From Blastocladiella emersonii ATCC 22665 (taxonomy: Eukaryota; Blastocladiomycota; Blastocladiomycetes; Blastocladiales; Blastocladiaceae): 64,000 bases of DNA. The translations under genes were made by a program, and so were the position numbers. Shown here piece by piece: positions 9,765-20,533 of this stretch (positions within the stretch are counted from its first letter, which is position 1; every line of letters starts with the position of its first letter). Where the stretch lies: positions 1,240,001-1,304,000 of the forward strand of contig JANHCV010000006.1 in assembly GCA_025594325.1 (NCBI GenBank). The letters run 5' to 3'. The notes beneath the pieces are model-generated. The model was not told the DNA's origin. It worked only from the letters and a program-made list of their open reading frames with translations, and made no database searches.

Positions 9765-11036
9765 ATGAAGTCAACTTATAACATGGAACCTATGCATACA
9801 CCGGCGAGATTTGACGCGCTTCCGCACATCGCGCTTGAAATGGTGCTGCGGCGGTCCACGCCCCGCGACGTGCTTGCCGTGTCCCGGCTTTCGCGCAAGT
9901 TCAAGGAGGCCCTCTCGAGCACCGACGAAGCGCTCTGGCACGCCCTTCTCCGCGCCCAATCGCCGCATCTCGCGTCGGCTGCGATCAGCTGCACTCGCCA
10001 GCTCGCCATGTCGCCGCGCGACCTGTACTTTGCCGTGACTTGCCGCGCCGAGATTTACGCTTGGGGCGACGTCGCGGCGGAGCTCAACGAGGACCGCGAC
10101 GAGCCGCGACACGTCCCGATCTTCCTCGAGCTTCCGAGCGCCGCGAAAGATTTGCCCATCAACCAGGTCGTGTTGGGTGGCCGCGCCCTCTACGTCACGT
10201 TCGCTGGCGGGATGCTTGCAGTTTTGGGCACCGTTGTCGCCGACGAGCCTACCTGGCGACACAACCTCATGGGCGCTCGCCGTGACCTTTTTCGCGTGAT
10301 TCCTGCGCACTACGGCGCGGCTCTGCTCACGGCCAAGGGAAAATGGGTCCGCAGCGAAGTTACGACTGACATCGAGGACGATGGACAAGCCCCTGTTGAC
10401 GACTCCGACGTCGAGCTTGGTCCGTCATCGTTGATTGTCGGATCCGGCTCACACTGGCTCATCACCTTCGACCCGTCGACGTTCAAGCTTCGCGCATACC
10501 AAGGCAACAAGGAGCACGACGCCGTGTTTCCGTTCCCTGGTGTCAAATTTGTTGGCAATTCCGAGGACGACTACGTTGTCGCGACTACGACCACCGTGCA
10601 CCGCTGCCCCATCACGCGCGCCGTCAACGACTCGCTCGACAGCGATTGGACCATCCTACACACTTGCGAGCCTGGCGAGTCCATTCTCCAGCTGTCTTGC
10701 TCGTACATGGCGATCGGGATTCGCACCACGCACGCCGCCATGCTCTTTACCCTCGACCGCCTCGACGGTCCCGTCTTGCACAAGCTGCCAAGCACCGTCA
10801 GCTCGCTCGCGACTGGAATCGGGCACCACGGTTACCTCGACACCGCTGGCGACGTGTACACGCGGGGCTACGGTGCGTGCTCGGACGGCGTCTCTGGACA
10901 CGATGACAGCGAACGCGCTCCAACGCTGCTCAAGGTTGTCAAGAATCAATCGAAGGTCGTGATCGACCTGGTCATGGGCGGGGATTCGTCGGCGGCGGTT
11001 GTCATTCCGGTCCCTTTTAACGGTATTGTGCAGTGA
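9765..11036 (+). CDS. F-box protein with RCC1-like repeats (copy 1)
   Basis: About 423 residues from the ATG at 9765 (another in-frame ATG is at 9783). An N-terminal F-box (FDALPHIALEMVLRRSTPRD, VLAVSRLSRKFKEALSS, EALWHALLR) is followed by RCC1-like beta-propeller blades marked by CRAEIYAWGD, LGPSSLIVGSGSHWLITFD, SSLATGIGHHGYLDTAGDVY and VIDLVMGGDSSAAVVIP. F-box proteins of this layout are usually substrate receptors of SCF (SKP1-cullin-F-box) ubiquitin ligases, with the propeller binding the substrate. Intronless. It is a tandem paralogue of the next gene and uses more A/T-ending codons than that copy, suggesting relaxed or different selection. Confidence 0.85.
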   Translation: MKSTYNMEPMHTPARFDALPHIALEMVLRRSTPRDVLAVSRLSRKFKEALSSTDEALWHALLRAQSPHLASAAISCTRQLAMSPRDLYFAVTCRAEIYAWGDVAAELNEDRDEPRHVPIFLELPSAAKDLPINQVVLGGRALYVTFAGGMLAVLGTVVADEPTWRHNLMGARRDLFRVIPAHYGAALLTAKGKWVRSEVTTDIEDDGQAPVDDSDVELGPSSLIVGSGSHWLITFDPSTFKLRAYQGNKEHDAVFPFPGVKFVGNSEDDYVVATTTTVHRCPITRAVNDSLDSDWTILHTCEPGESILQLSCSYMAIGIRTTHAAMLFTLDRLDGPVLHKLPSTVSSLATGIGHHGYLDTAGDVYTRGYGACSDGVSGHDDSERAPTLLKVVKNQSKVVIDLVMGGDSSAAVVIPVPFNGIVQ

Positions 11037-11400
11037 TCGGTGAATATACGTGTTGCTTCTTCTTCAAACACTCCGTCCTCGTCATCCAGCAAGATTGATC
11101 AACGCGTCCGCGTTCGGCACGCCCTCGGAGACGCGTCGCTCGAGCATTTTGCCAAGGACAGCACGAACGCGCGCGGTAATCCAGCTCGCCTTGGGCTGGT
11201 GTTCATCGGCCCCAGCCCATCCGAAGCTTGTGGAGTGGAGTGGTTCTCGAAAAGACGCGTTGTTCATCTGGGCTTCGAGAACGTGATTCATCCGATGGCG
11301 CTGACTTGAACCAGGGGTCCTGCTCGAACGGGTGGGTTCGCCGGCGCGGAAAATCAGCGCCGCGGTCCGCCGACGGTTCTCGCTCTCCCCCATCAACTCC
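11037..11400. other. Spacer between tandem F-box/RCC1 paralogues
   Basis: 364 nt with no supportable gene. It contains an ACGCGT core near 11134 in GAGACGCGTCGCTC. Confidence 0.45.
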
Positions 11401-12684
11401 ATGCATTCAATGAGCGACCCGAAACCCAAGGTGACGCTCGACGACCTGCCGCTCGTCGCGCTCGAGAACATCCTGGCGCGGTGCACGCCGCGCGACGTGC
11501 TGGCCGTGTCGCGCCTGTCGCGCAAGTGGCGCACGATGTTGTCGAGCGCCGACGAGGAGCTGTGGAACGGGCTCCTGCGCGCCCACGCGTCGCGGTTCGC
11601 CCACGTCGTCCTCGCCCGCGCGCGCCGGCTGCAGCTCGACACCGTCACGCCGCGCGACCTGTACTTTGCGACCGTGTGCCGCGCCGAGATCCACGCGTGG
11701 GGCCAGATGGCGTGCGAGGTCGAGTGGCGCAACCCGGGCCACGTCCCCGTCGCCCTCGACGCGCCCGACGGCGTGCGCGAGCCCATCACGCAGATCGCCA
11801 TGGGCGGCAAGGCGCTGTACGTGGTCTACGGCGACGGCACGCTCGCGGTCCTCGGGCGCGTCCTCGAGTACGCGGGCCGGCGCCGCGACGAGCTCACGGT
11901 CATCCGCCGCGACGTGCACCGCGTGGTGCCCGCGCGGTACGGCGTGGCGATCCTGACCAAGGCCGGGAAGTGGGTCCGGTCCGAGGTCCGCAACAACGAG
12001 CAGCAGGAGGAGAAGGAGTACCGGCCGCGCTGGACGGGGCACCAGGAGGAGAGCAGCGACGAGGAAGAGGAGGACGACGAGCTCGGGCCCGCGTCGCTCG
12101 TCGTCGGGTCGGGCTGGGAGTGGATCGTCACGTACGACGCAAAGACCAAGAATCTCGTCGCGTCGCGCAACGGGACCGAGGTCAAGTGCACGTTCCCGCA
12201 CCCCGGCGTCCGGTTCGTCGGCAACACCGAGGACGACGTGGTCGTGGCCACGGCGACGCACGTCTACCAGCGCGCGATCCATCCCGCCGCCGAGTCGGAC
12301 CCGTGGCGCGAGCTGTTCGCCGTCACCACCACGGGCCCGCGCGAGGCGATTGTCGAGCTCAACTGCTTTTACCGCACCATCGGGCTCCGCACCACGCGGC
12401 GCGCGCTGTTCCTCGAGCCGGGCAACCCTGTCCCGCGCGAGCTCCCCGCGGGCGTGTGCAGCCTCGCCACGGGCGACTGGCACCACGGGTTCATCACCGA
12501 CGACGGGTCCGTGTACACGTGGGGCGCCTACTCGGACGGCGCCAACGGGCGCGAGCGCGGCGCGGTCAAGGAGCCCGAGCCCATGGCGTGCTTTGAGCAG
12601 GACCGCTCCAAGGCCGTGATCCATCTCGCGATGGGCGGGTGGTCGTCGGTCGCGCTGGTGGTCCCGCTGGGCCCGGTGTCCTGA
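11401..12684 (+). CDS. F-box protein with RCC1-like repeats (copy 2)
   Basis: 427 residues from the ATG at 11401 (or 11410, three codons later). The F-box is canonical: LDDLPLVALENILARCTPRD, VLAVSRLSRKWRTMLSS, EELWNGLLR. RCC1-like blades include CRAEIHAWGQMA, LGPASLVVGSGWEWIVTYD, SLATGDWHHGFITDDG with VYTWGAYSDG, and VIHLAMGGWSSVALVVPLGP. An acidic insertion (ESSDEEEEDDE) sits between blades and is shortened in copy 1. Codons are strongly GC-ending, unlike copy 1. The likely role is SCF substrate receptor. Both paralogues are intronless, compatible with tandem duplication of an intronless ancestor. Confidence 0.88.
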   Translation: MHSMSDPKPKVTLDDLPLVALENILARCTPRDVLAVSRLSRKWRTMLSSADEELWNGLLRAHASRFAHVVLARARRLQLDTVTPRDLYFATVCRAEIHAWGQMACEVEWRNPGHVPVALDAPDGVREPITQIAMGGKALYVVYGDGTLAVLGRVLEYAGRRRDELTVIRRDVHRVVPARYGVAILTKAGKWVRSEVRNNEQQEEKEYRPRWTGHQEESSDEEEEDDELGPASLVVGSGWEWIVTYDAKTKNLVASRNGTEVKCTFPHPGVRFVGNTEDDVVVATATHVYQRAIHPAAESDPWRELFAVTTTGPREAIVELNCFYRTIGLRTTRRALFLEPGNPVPRELPAGVCSLATGDWHHGFITDDGSVYTWGAYSDGANGRERGAVKEPEPMACFEQDRSKAVIHLAMGGWSSVALVVPLGPVS

Positions 12685-12819
12685 CGGTTGGACGCCGCTC
12701 GGAGAGAACATAGATGTGAGTTTTGATCGAGTCCGACTGAGAGGAAAGTGCTTGAAACCGTCGCTGGATCTCGCGCGCGGTGCTCGCTTTCCAAGCGACC
12801 ACCGCCCAACATAACTCAC

Positions 12820-12977
12820 ATGCAGACTACTGATGAACGTGGGGGAGAAGCACAGCAAGAGCGTGTTGTGGCTCTCATAGACCTGTCGCTCGTCGCGCTG
12901 GAGACCATCCTCGCGCGGTGCGCACCACGAGACGTCCTGTCCTCATGGTCCCGCTGGGCTCCGCCGTGAAGCCTTGA
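12820..12977 (+). pseudogene. Internally deleted F-box/RCC1 copy
   Basis: An ATG at 12820 opens a frame that reaches LSLVALETILARCAPRDVLS, nearly identical to the F-box of copy 2. After about 40 codons the sequence jumps in another frame to LMVPLGSAVKP and a stop at 12975-12977, matching the extreme C-terminus of copy 2 (LVVPLGP). GTCCCGCTGGGC is shared exactly. About 1.1 kb of propeller sequence has been lost between start and end. Confidence 0.78.
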
Positions 12978-13312
12978 TAGACCCTTATATGCGCGAAACG
13001 AGCTGAGAGAGCAGTGAGGTCGAGGCGGAGCGGCGGCGCATGCAGCGGTGGCGGAGTCGCGAGCGCGAGTCGGTCGGCGCGCTCGCTGAACGCTTCCGCT
13101 CCTCCCTCAACATTGCCACGGAACCACTCCCTACAACGCACCAAACGCACCGCCAGCAACAGCTCCTGGCGCCTGTAATCACGCTTACGGCGCGAGTGAC
13201 CCGCCGCCGCCGCCGTGTGCAGGAGCGAGTGAGAACCGCCTCCCCTGAACCACGCATCAACAACAGTCTTCCACCGGGATCTCGGCCGCAATCGAGTTGA
13301 CCGTGGCGTAGC
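12978..13312. other. Intergenic, promoter region of the PACT protein gene
   Basis: 335 nt without a supportable frame; presumably promoter and 5' UTR of the downstream coiled-coil gene. Confidence 0.4.
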
Positions 13313-16300
13313 ATGTGTACGTCGGAGCACGCCACCGCGGCGCCATCGACCAGCGAGCGCTGACCCGCCGCCGCATACAACGTGCATGTAGCCACGCCGA
13401 CGACGCCCTCGCCGCCGCCGGCCTCGGCCATCCGCGGCCCGCAGGTCGCCGGCCTGCTCGCGTCGCCGAGCCTCGCCATCGGGATCCCGCTGCCGCCGTC
13501 GCCGCTCGAGCCCATCCGCACCCCGCGGCCCGTGACGCCCGGGTCGACAGCCGGCACCTCGCGGCTCGTCCCGCTCGCCACGAGCCCCGCGCCGCCTGTC
13601 CCCGCCGTCCCGAACCGCCCCTCGCAGCACTTCCGCCCCGCGCCCGGCGGCGGATACCCGGACGGGAGCGCGAGTGAGAGCGAGGGCGAGGTGCTGCACT
13701 TCCACGACGACGAGGAGGAGGAGAAAGATCGGAGCAATGTCCCCCTCGCGCTCGTGCCTGCGCCGAACGTCGGCCTCACCTTCTCCTTCAACCCGCGCGA
13801 CTCGTTCCTGTACGACGAGCCCGCCGGCCCGCACCTTGGCGGCAACGATGAGGATACCAGCCGGTACCTCGACCCCGTCGACGAGCTGCTCGACGCGCTC
13901 GAGGCCGACCGCGACCTCGTGCACGACCACCCCGGTGCCGACGACGACGACGGGCGCGGCGATCGGCACAACCAGCCGCCGCACGACGAGGACGACCGCG
14001 AGTCGTACCTGCTGCAGTCCGAGATCTACACGGACTCGGGCGACACGTCGACCATGGACCCGGAGCTCGCCGCCGTCGCCGACGCGCACCCGGAGTTTGC
14101 CCGGTACCTCAAGCAGCTCGCCGCGCTGCGCACCATCTGCGACCGCATGGAGGCCGACAACCTGCGCGCGTGCCAGGAGCGCGACGACGCACACGACCAG
14201 ATCGAGGACCTCGCCGCCCGCGTCCAAGACCTCGAGGCCGAGCTCGCCGACGTCGAGCCGCGCGCCGAGGCTGCCGTCGCCGAGATCGAGACCCGCGCCG
14301 AGGCCGAGATCGCGTACCTCCAGGACGCCCTCGAGAAGGCCGAGGAGAACCTCGCCAACTCCCACGCCATGCTCGCCGCACGCGAGAACGCGCACAATAA
14401 GCAGACCGAGCTCGTCCAGGAGACGCTCGCCGAAGTCAAGCTCGCCCTCGCGCTCGCTGAAGGCGCACGCGACGACACCCTCCGTGAACGCGACGATGCA
14501 CTCGCCGAGCGCGACGCTGCACACGAGCAGATCGAGCAGCTCGTCGCTGAGCGCGACCGCGCCCTCGCCAAGGCCAGCGCCGCCGCCGACTGGCGCCGCC
14601 GCGCCGAGGCTGCCGAGAAGGCCCGCGACCAGATGGCCGAGGATTTCGCCATGCTCAAGGCCCAGCAGATGCAGTACCCGCCCGCCGAGCCCGTCGCTGC
14701 TCCCGCCGCCGACGAGTCTGACCGGGTTCGTGACCTCGAGGCCCAGCTTGCGATGCTCCGCGCCAACCTCGACGCGCAGGTCGAGGCGGTCAAGAAGGCC
14801 GAGTCGGCTCGCGCGCTGCCCCCGGCGGCGCCCGCGAGTCCGCGCCCCGCCTCGCCCGCTGCCGCCGCACCGGCGACTTCGTCCCGCTCCGCCACCCCCG
14901 CCGCCGCCGCTGCGGGCTCGTCGCGCCCCGCGACCCCGGCCGAGAAGGCGACCGCCGAGCTGACGCGCGACCGCGACGCGGCGCTGTACCTGGCGCAGGA
15001 CCTGAAACTCGATCTCGCGCGCGAGTCCGAGGAGCGCGCGCGCCTCGCCGACGCGCTGACCGACTCGCGCGCCTCGGCGACCGCCGACACCGCCGAACTC
15101 GAGGCCACACGCGACGCGCTCGGGGCCGCGCAGGCGCGCATCTTCGACCTCGAGGCCGACCTGACCGCCGCCACGGGCGAAAACCAGCTCCTCGCGTCGC
15201 GCTTCGAGCAGGCCACCGCCACGCAGTCGACGCTGCAGCGCGCGCTCAACGAGGCCCACGGCGCGCTCCAGCAGCTCCGCGCTGAGGCCGGCGCGCTCCG
15301 CGAGAAGCTCGAGGCCGCGAACGCCGACCGCGCCACGTTCCTCGACGATAACGCCGACCTCATTGAGCGGGTTCGCGAGTGGAAGGCCCGCGCGGTTGAG
15401 GCCGAGGAGCGCGCGAACGAGTGGAAGGCGCGCGCGACCGCGGCCGAGGAGTGCGCCAACACGCTCGGCGCGGATATCAAGGAGTCGTCCGCCATCCTCA
15501 AGGCGTCCCTCGGCCGTGTGGTCGAGATGGCCACTGCGGCCACGTCGCCCGAGCCGCCCGCCGCCGAGGCCGAGGAGCGGGCAGTGGAGGAGGCGCTGGC
15601 GCCCGGCATCGACCCCGCCCACGTCGCTGCCCTCGAGGCCCGCATCGCCGAGCTCGAGACGGACCGCGAGCGGCTCAACGACACGCTCGCAGCGTCGCGC
15701 GCGACCGCCAGCGCGCAGGCCGCGTCGCTGCAGGCGCGGTGCGCCACGCTCGACCACCAGGCACACGAGGCCGAGCAGCTGTGCACCCAGTACCAGGCGT
15801 CCGTCGACCAGCTCGAGCGCGACCTCACCGCCGCGCGCGACGAGGCCGACCAGCTCGCCGCGCAGCTCGACGCCGAGAAGGACGCCGCTGACACCGCCCG
15901 CGCCGCCGCCGCACACGCCCAGGAGTCGGCGACCCGCGCCGCGGCCGAGCTCGAGAACGCCAAGCGCGCGGTGCGCCGCCTCGAGGCCGACCGCGAGCAC
16001 CTCGAGGACCGGCTCAAGGTCCTCAACGGGCAGTCGGTCGCGGCGCTCGACCGCCTCGATGCCGCGACGCGCGCCCGCGACGAGGCTGCCGCGACCGCCG
16101 CCTCGGCCACGGCCGCCGTCGCCGCGCTCGAGTCGCAGGTCCAGGACGCCCTCGCGCGCGCCATGACCGCCGACGCCCTGCAGGCGCGCATCACGGACCT
16201 CGAGGCGCAGCTTGCGGCGTCCGCCGAGCACGTCCAGGAGCTCGAGGTCAAGTGCGCCGGCGCCGCGCACACGCTGCTCGAGGCGCAGTCCGCGCTCGCG

Positions 16301-18953
16301 GCGCTGCAGCGCGAGGGCGACGAGGGCGAAGCCGCCGAGGCCGAGCTCGAGGCACAGAACGACGAGCTGCGCGAGGCCGTCGACTCGCTCAACGAGGAGG
16401 TCGGCATGCTCAACCGCGAGCTCGACCGCGCCACCGAGCAGCTCGGCGAGGCCCGCCGCGCGGCTGAGCGCGCCGCCGCCCGCGCCGCTAAGCTCGACGA
16501 GGAGAAGGTCGCGCTCACCAACGAGCTCGTCGCCCTCCAGACCCAGCTACGCGACGCGACTGACCGCGACCGCATTGCGGATCTCGAGCGCCGCGCAGCT
16601 GCCGCCGACGAGGCGATTGCTGCCGCGCAGGCCGCCGAGCGCGCCGCCGCCGAGGACCGCGACCGCATCGAGGCCGAGTACGTCGAGGCCATGAACCGCG
16701 TCACGGACCTCACCGCCGAGACGGGCCAGCTCACGGCCGAGCTCGAGCAGCTGCGCCGCGACGTCGCCGCGGAGCGCCAGGCCGCCGAGACCGCCACGCG
16801 CCAGGCTGCGGCGGCCGAACCCGCGCTCGCGCGCGCGACCGACGCCGAGACCCGCGCGGCCGCCCTCGCCGCCGACCTCGACGCCGCGCGCACCACCGTC
16901 GCCGAGGTCTCGTCGTCCCTCGCCGCTGCCCGCGAGGAGGCCATGGACCTGCGCGCCCAGGCGACCGCCGCCGAGCGCGACCGGCTCCTTGCGCAGTCGG
17001 CGCTCATCGAGACCCAGAACGCGCTCACGCTCGCGCAACGCCAGCTCGAGCGCGTCCGCAGCACCACGCCCGCGCAGCATAGTGGGAGTACCACGCCGCC
17101 GTCGCTGTCGCGCACCCTCACGGGCCCGCGCGGCGGAAGTCCGCGGCCGCGCACGCCGAGTACGCCGGCGCAGGGCCATTTCTCGTCGTCGTCATCGTCC
17201 TCGGCCGCTGCCGCCGCCGCCGCAATGCAGCACGACATCCAGGTGCGCGACAAGCAGCTCGCGGCCATGACGGAAAAGTACGCGACGGTGGTGGCGCAGT
17301 TCCAGGCCATCTCGGCCAAGTCGGCCAACATGAAGCGCGCCGTGGCCGCGAAAATGGCCGAGCTCGAGGCGCGCGAGCGCGACCTCGACGCCCAGCGGCT
17401 CGAGTTCGTCGCGCTCGAAAAGGAGTACCTCGCCCAGGTCGAGTCCCTGCACGAGAACATCCACGCGCTCCGCATCGCGCTGTCCGAGGCCAACGCCGCC
17501 ATCGAGGCCAAGGACGGCGCTATCAACGCCCTCGCGAACGCCATCGACGCGTACCGCCGCGCCGTCGGCGAGATCCCCGGCGTCGATCTCGGCGAGCTCG
17601 CGGCGACCGTCGAGGGGTCCGACCATCCCGGTCGCGGCGCGTACCACGGTAACGGTGATTACGAGGAGGACGAGGACAGCGACGAGCTCGAGATGGGCGA
17701 CGAGCTGGACCGGCACGCGACCCCGCGCCCGTCCAAGTCGCCGCGCTCCGCTACCGTCGCGTCGCCGCCGCAGGCGACCCCCGGCGCAACGACGACGACG
17801 ACGACGACTACGACCATCGACCGCGAGCTCGAGCAGCTCCGCGACGAGGTGCACGACCGCGACCTGCTGCTCATGGAGCGCGAGACGGACATCGAGAAGC
17901 TCAAGACGGAGCTCATGTGCCTGCAGCACGACGTGGAGCGGGTCCGCGAGGAGCGCAACCAGTACGAGGACCGGTGGCAGCGCGCGCAGGCCGAGGCGCA
18001 GGCGCTGATCCAGCAGCAACAGCAACGCGCCGCGACTGCGAATGCGGGCGACGACGAGTCCCTCCAGCAGATGGCGCAGGCGCTCCTCGAGCTCAAGCGC
18101 GAGTACCACCACCGCGTCGCCGAGCGCGACGAGCTCAAGCGCAAGGTGCACAACGAGCGCGCGTATTTCGCCAAGCTCCAGTCCGAGGCCAGCGCCGAGC
18201 GACAGCGGCTCGAGGACCGGCTCGCGCAAGCCGAGGCCGCTGCCGCAATGGGAAGCAGCAGCAGCTCCGCGGCCGCGGCCGCCGTCGACGCGTCCGCCGT
18301 CGCGGCCGCCGACGAACGCGCGCAGCGGTACCGTGCAAAGTACCTCCGCGAGGCCGCGCACCGCGCCGCGCTCGTCCAGCAGAAGGCGTACCTCACGTCC
18401 GTCCTGCGCACTTACAAGCAAGGGTACGCGCCGCCGTCAGTCGGTTTGGGAGAGGTGCGAACGGTGATCACTGACACACGACGATGATTATAGGGAAGAA
18501 ACATCATGGCGTCTGATCCAGGACCTCGGCATTCCGCGCCCGTCGCGCCGCCGCGCCGCCGAGGCGCACCCGCGCACGCGACTCCGTACTGCGTTCGCCG
18601 CAGTGCTCGCCGCCGTTCGACTCGCCCGGTTCGCATCGGCGGCGGCCGGTGCTGCGCCCGTCGCACCCGTCCTCTCGGCCGCGTCCAGCTCGTCGTCGGT
18701 CGCGACGGTCCGCGCGTCGAGCTCCAAGCGGTCGGCTGCCACAGTGGCGACGCCGATTGCCCGGCCACGCACCACGAGCGGGGCCGCGGCTGGCGCGAGC
18801 GCGTCGCTCGCTGCGGGTGCTGCTTCATCGTCGTTGTCGCGGCGGAGGCGAGACTCGCTCGTTGGCGGCAACGCGGCCGCGGGCGAGCACCACCACCGCC
18901 ACTACGCGCACCAGCAGCACCAGTACCAGTATCAGCACCACGGCGGACAGTAG
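13313..18953 (+). CDS. Giant coiled-coil centrosome/spindle-pole protein with PACT domain
   Basis: Model: exons 13313-13316, 13392-18423 and 18494-18953 give 1831 residues. The long middle frame has no good ATG. A 75-nt intron (13317-13391) joins a 4-nt coding exon (ATGT) to CCACG, producing MSTPTTPSPPPASAIRGP in phase. A 70-nt 3' intron (GTACGC...TTATAG) joins a further 153 residues. Residues 1-240 are Pro-rich then acidic. About 240-1400 is almost continuous Ala/Glu/Arg coiled coil, with shorter coils to 1640. The spliced C-terminus reads RYRAKYLREAAHRAALVQQK, AYLTSVLRTYKQGEETSW and TRLRTAFAAVLAAVRLARF. This is the pericentrin/AKAP450/Pcp1-type PACT pattern: an R-E-x3-R..QK.YL helix followed by a basic calmodulin-binding-like helix. 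Role inferred: microtubule-organising-centre scaffold. Confidence 0.82.
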
Positions 18954-19034
18954 CGAGTATGAGTAGGGAACACAACAACATGTAGATTCAATCAATCAAA
19001 TGCAAACATCACCATCACCATAATCACAGCGGAA

Positions 19035-19428
19035 TGAAGGGGCGAATCCCGCCCGGCTGGACGCGCGCGTTGATCAGCTTGCGGACGTGCTTGCGCGAGC
19101 CCTCGAGGGTGGCGGGAAGCTCGTGATCCAAGGGTAGCGGCGTATTCTTTAAAGCACAACGCACAGTTTCCGGAGCGCGAGCTGATCCGCCTGCTCGTCA
19201 ATTGTGATCTGGACGTTGTCCTTGGCTTCGTGTCGCGCATTGGGTTCCCAACCAGTGTTGATTTCTGACGCCAGGTCCCTGATGGCGCGCTGGACACACT
19301 GCGCGGCGCAGCGTGGCTTTCGCGCGTCATCGCCGCGTGCGAGCGCGATTCGCGCACGGAAACCGTTGCGGAGCTCAAGCGCGTTGCCCCAGCCGGATCA
19401 TCAGCGGCTGATGGGAGCGCATGACTCT
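19035..19428 (+). pseudogene. C-terminal relic of the 31-kb leucine-rich family
   Basis: The fragment aligns with the last third of the gene at 31142-33417. It reads ELIRLLVNCDLDVVLGF, then a stop (TGA) where that gene has DFRRLVPDGAL, and continues QVPDGALDTLRGAAWLSRV and TVAELKRVAPAGSS (compare DATIEELKRVAPIGSS). The upstream part (LADVLARALEGGGKLVI) aligns only loosely and in another frame. The 5' two-thirds are missing. Confidence 0.75.
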
Positions 19429-19674
19429 AATGCCCGTGTCAAGGAGTTCAGAGCCGAAATACAAGGTTTAGTTCTAGTCAATATGAGTGGAGCGTCCATA
19501 GTTTTCTCTAAGGTTTAAGCGAAACATCGGCCGCAGTTAGCGCTGCGAGACGCGTCGCGAAATCATGTGAGACGGCTGGCCACCAGGCGCCCTGCCAGGC
19601 AGCCTGCCAGGCGCCCAAAGTGCGCCACCTGCGAAACCACCAGCGCTCCCCGGCGAAGCTTCACAATGAATCAA

Positions 19675-20533
19675 CACCCGCTCAACATGGATCATAACTC
19701 CTTGCATTATGGTCGAGGCATCGAACCTATAGCAGATCCGAGCTGCGGTGAGCTTGTTCGCTTCGGCCTTGGCGACGTCCCGTCGGAGCTTCTTGATGTC
19801 ATCGTGCAGCTCGTTGCGCCGCGTCGATGGCTGTTTACGTCGACGCGTGAGTTTTGAGATACGGCATCAGTTCCGACAGTCAAACGGGTGTGGACTCGCC
19901 GCTGCTTGGCCTCGATGCTACAGGGCGCCAACGCACGGGTCAATCTCCAGAGCTACGCGCCTCTCACCGACCTTGACGGATACCTAGTCCGTTTCAAGCC
20001 GAGTACCGCAGCCTATCTCCATCACGACATTTATCGTGCGGCTTCGGACGTGTTTCTTGGGCTCATCCAGCCGCTGCGCGCAACGTGGGCGTCTGATCCG
20101 GGTGGGCTCGTCCAGCTTGCCAAAGCTCTCAAGGACGGCGAAATCATTTTCAAACATGTTCGTCGAGTTAAAGCTAAGAAGAGCGTCCCGTCAAGCTTCA
20201 ACTCGCCCGTCTGCTCTCAAGTTCAACTGCTCGTTGCGGCCGTCACTCAAGGCAATGCGATCGCGACCCATCAACTGCTCAAGGTACAATCGAGTAGGCA
20301 ACCGAGCTCCCCAACGTCTCGCTCAGAAACTGGTACAGCGAGCACCGAGCCTTCCCGCGAATCCGCATTTTCACCTTTCGCAGGCTCTCGCAACCTCTCC
20401 GCCTGCTCAAGCACCTCGCGCTTCTCTCAATCCTATTTTGGAGGCCGGCTTCTTCGACGCACTCGATGACCTGAACCTGATCTTGGACACGAATGCGCTG
20501 GTTTCGCGTATGCAAGGCGGAGATGGACTTTGA
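19675..20533 (+). pseudogene. Frameshifted copy of the 31-kb leucine-rich family (N-terminal half)
   Basis: Starts near an ATG at 19687 and contains VPSELLDVIVQLVAPR, the counterpart of LPTELLLQVLQLAEPR in the better copy. A TGA at about 19856 breaks the frame, which then continues unchanged with VKRVWTRRCL (compare VKRIWDRRRL), LTDLDGYL and SQVQLLVAAVTQGNAIATHQ. After about 20285 the homology moves through two other frames (QPLRLLKHLALLSILFWRP, then EAGFFDALDDLNLILDTNA). One nonsense mutation and at least two frameshifts make this a clear pseudogene. Confidence 0.82.

Noticed and set aside
12875-17544. Two very long minus-strand frames (about 1130 and 1170 residues) opposite the coiled-coil gene
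   Set aside because: They mirror the GC-ending codons of the coiled-coil protein, are Ser/Arg/Ala- or Gly/Leu/Arg-rich without motifs, and the plus strand has a coherent protein with a conserved C-terminal domain.
19031-19125. Minus-strand peptide ending VQPGGIRPFIPL that looked like a C-terminus
   Set aside because: No upstream coding continuation, and the plus strand of the same DNA leads into a recognisable family pseudogene.
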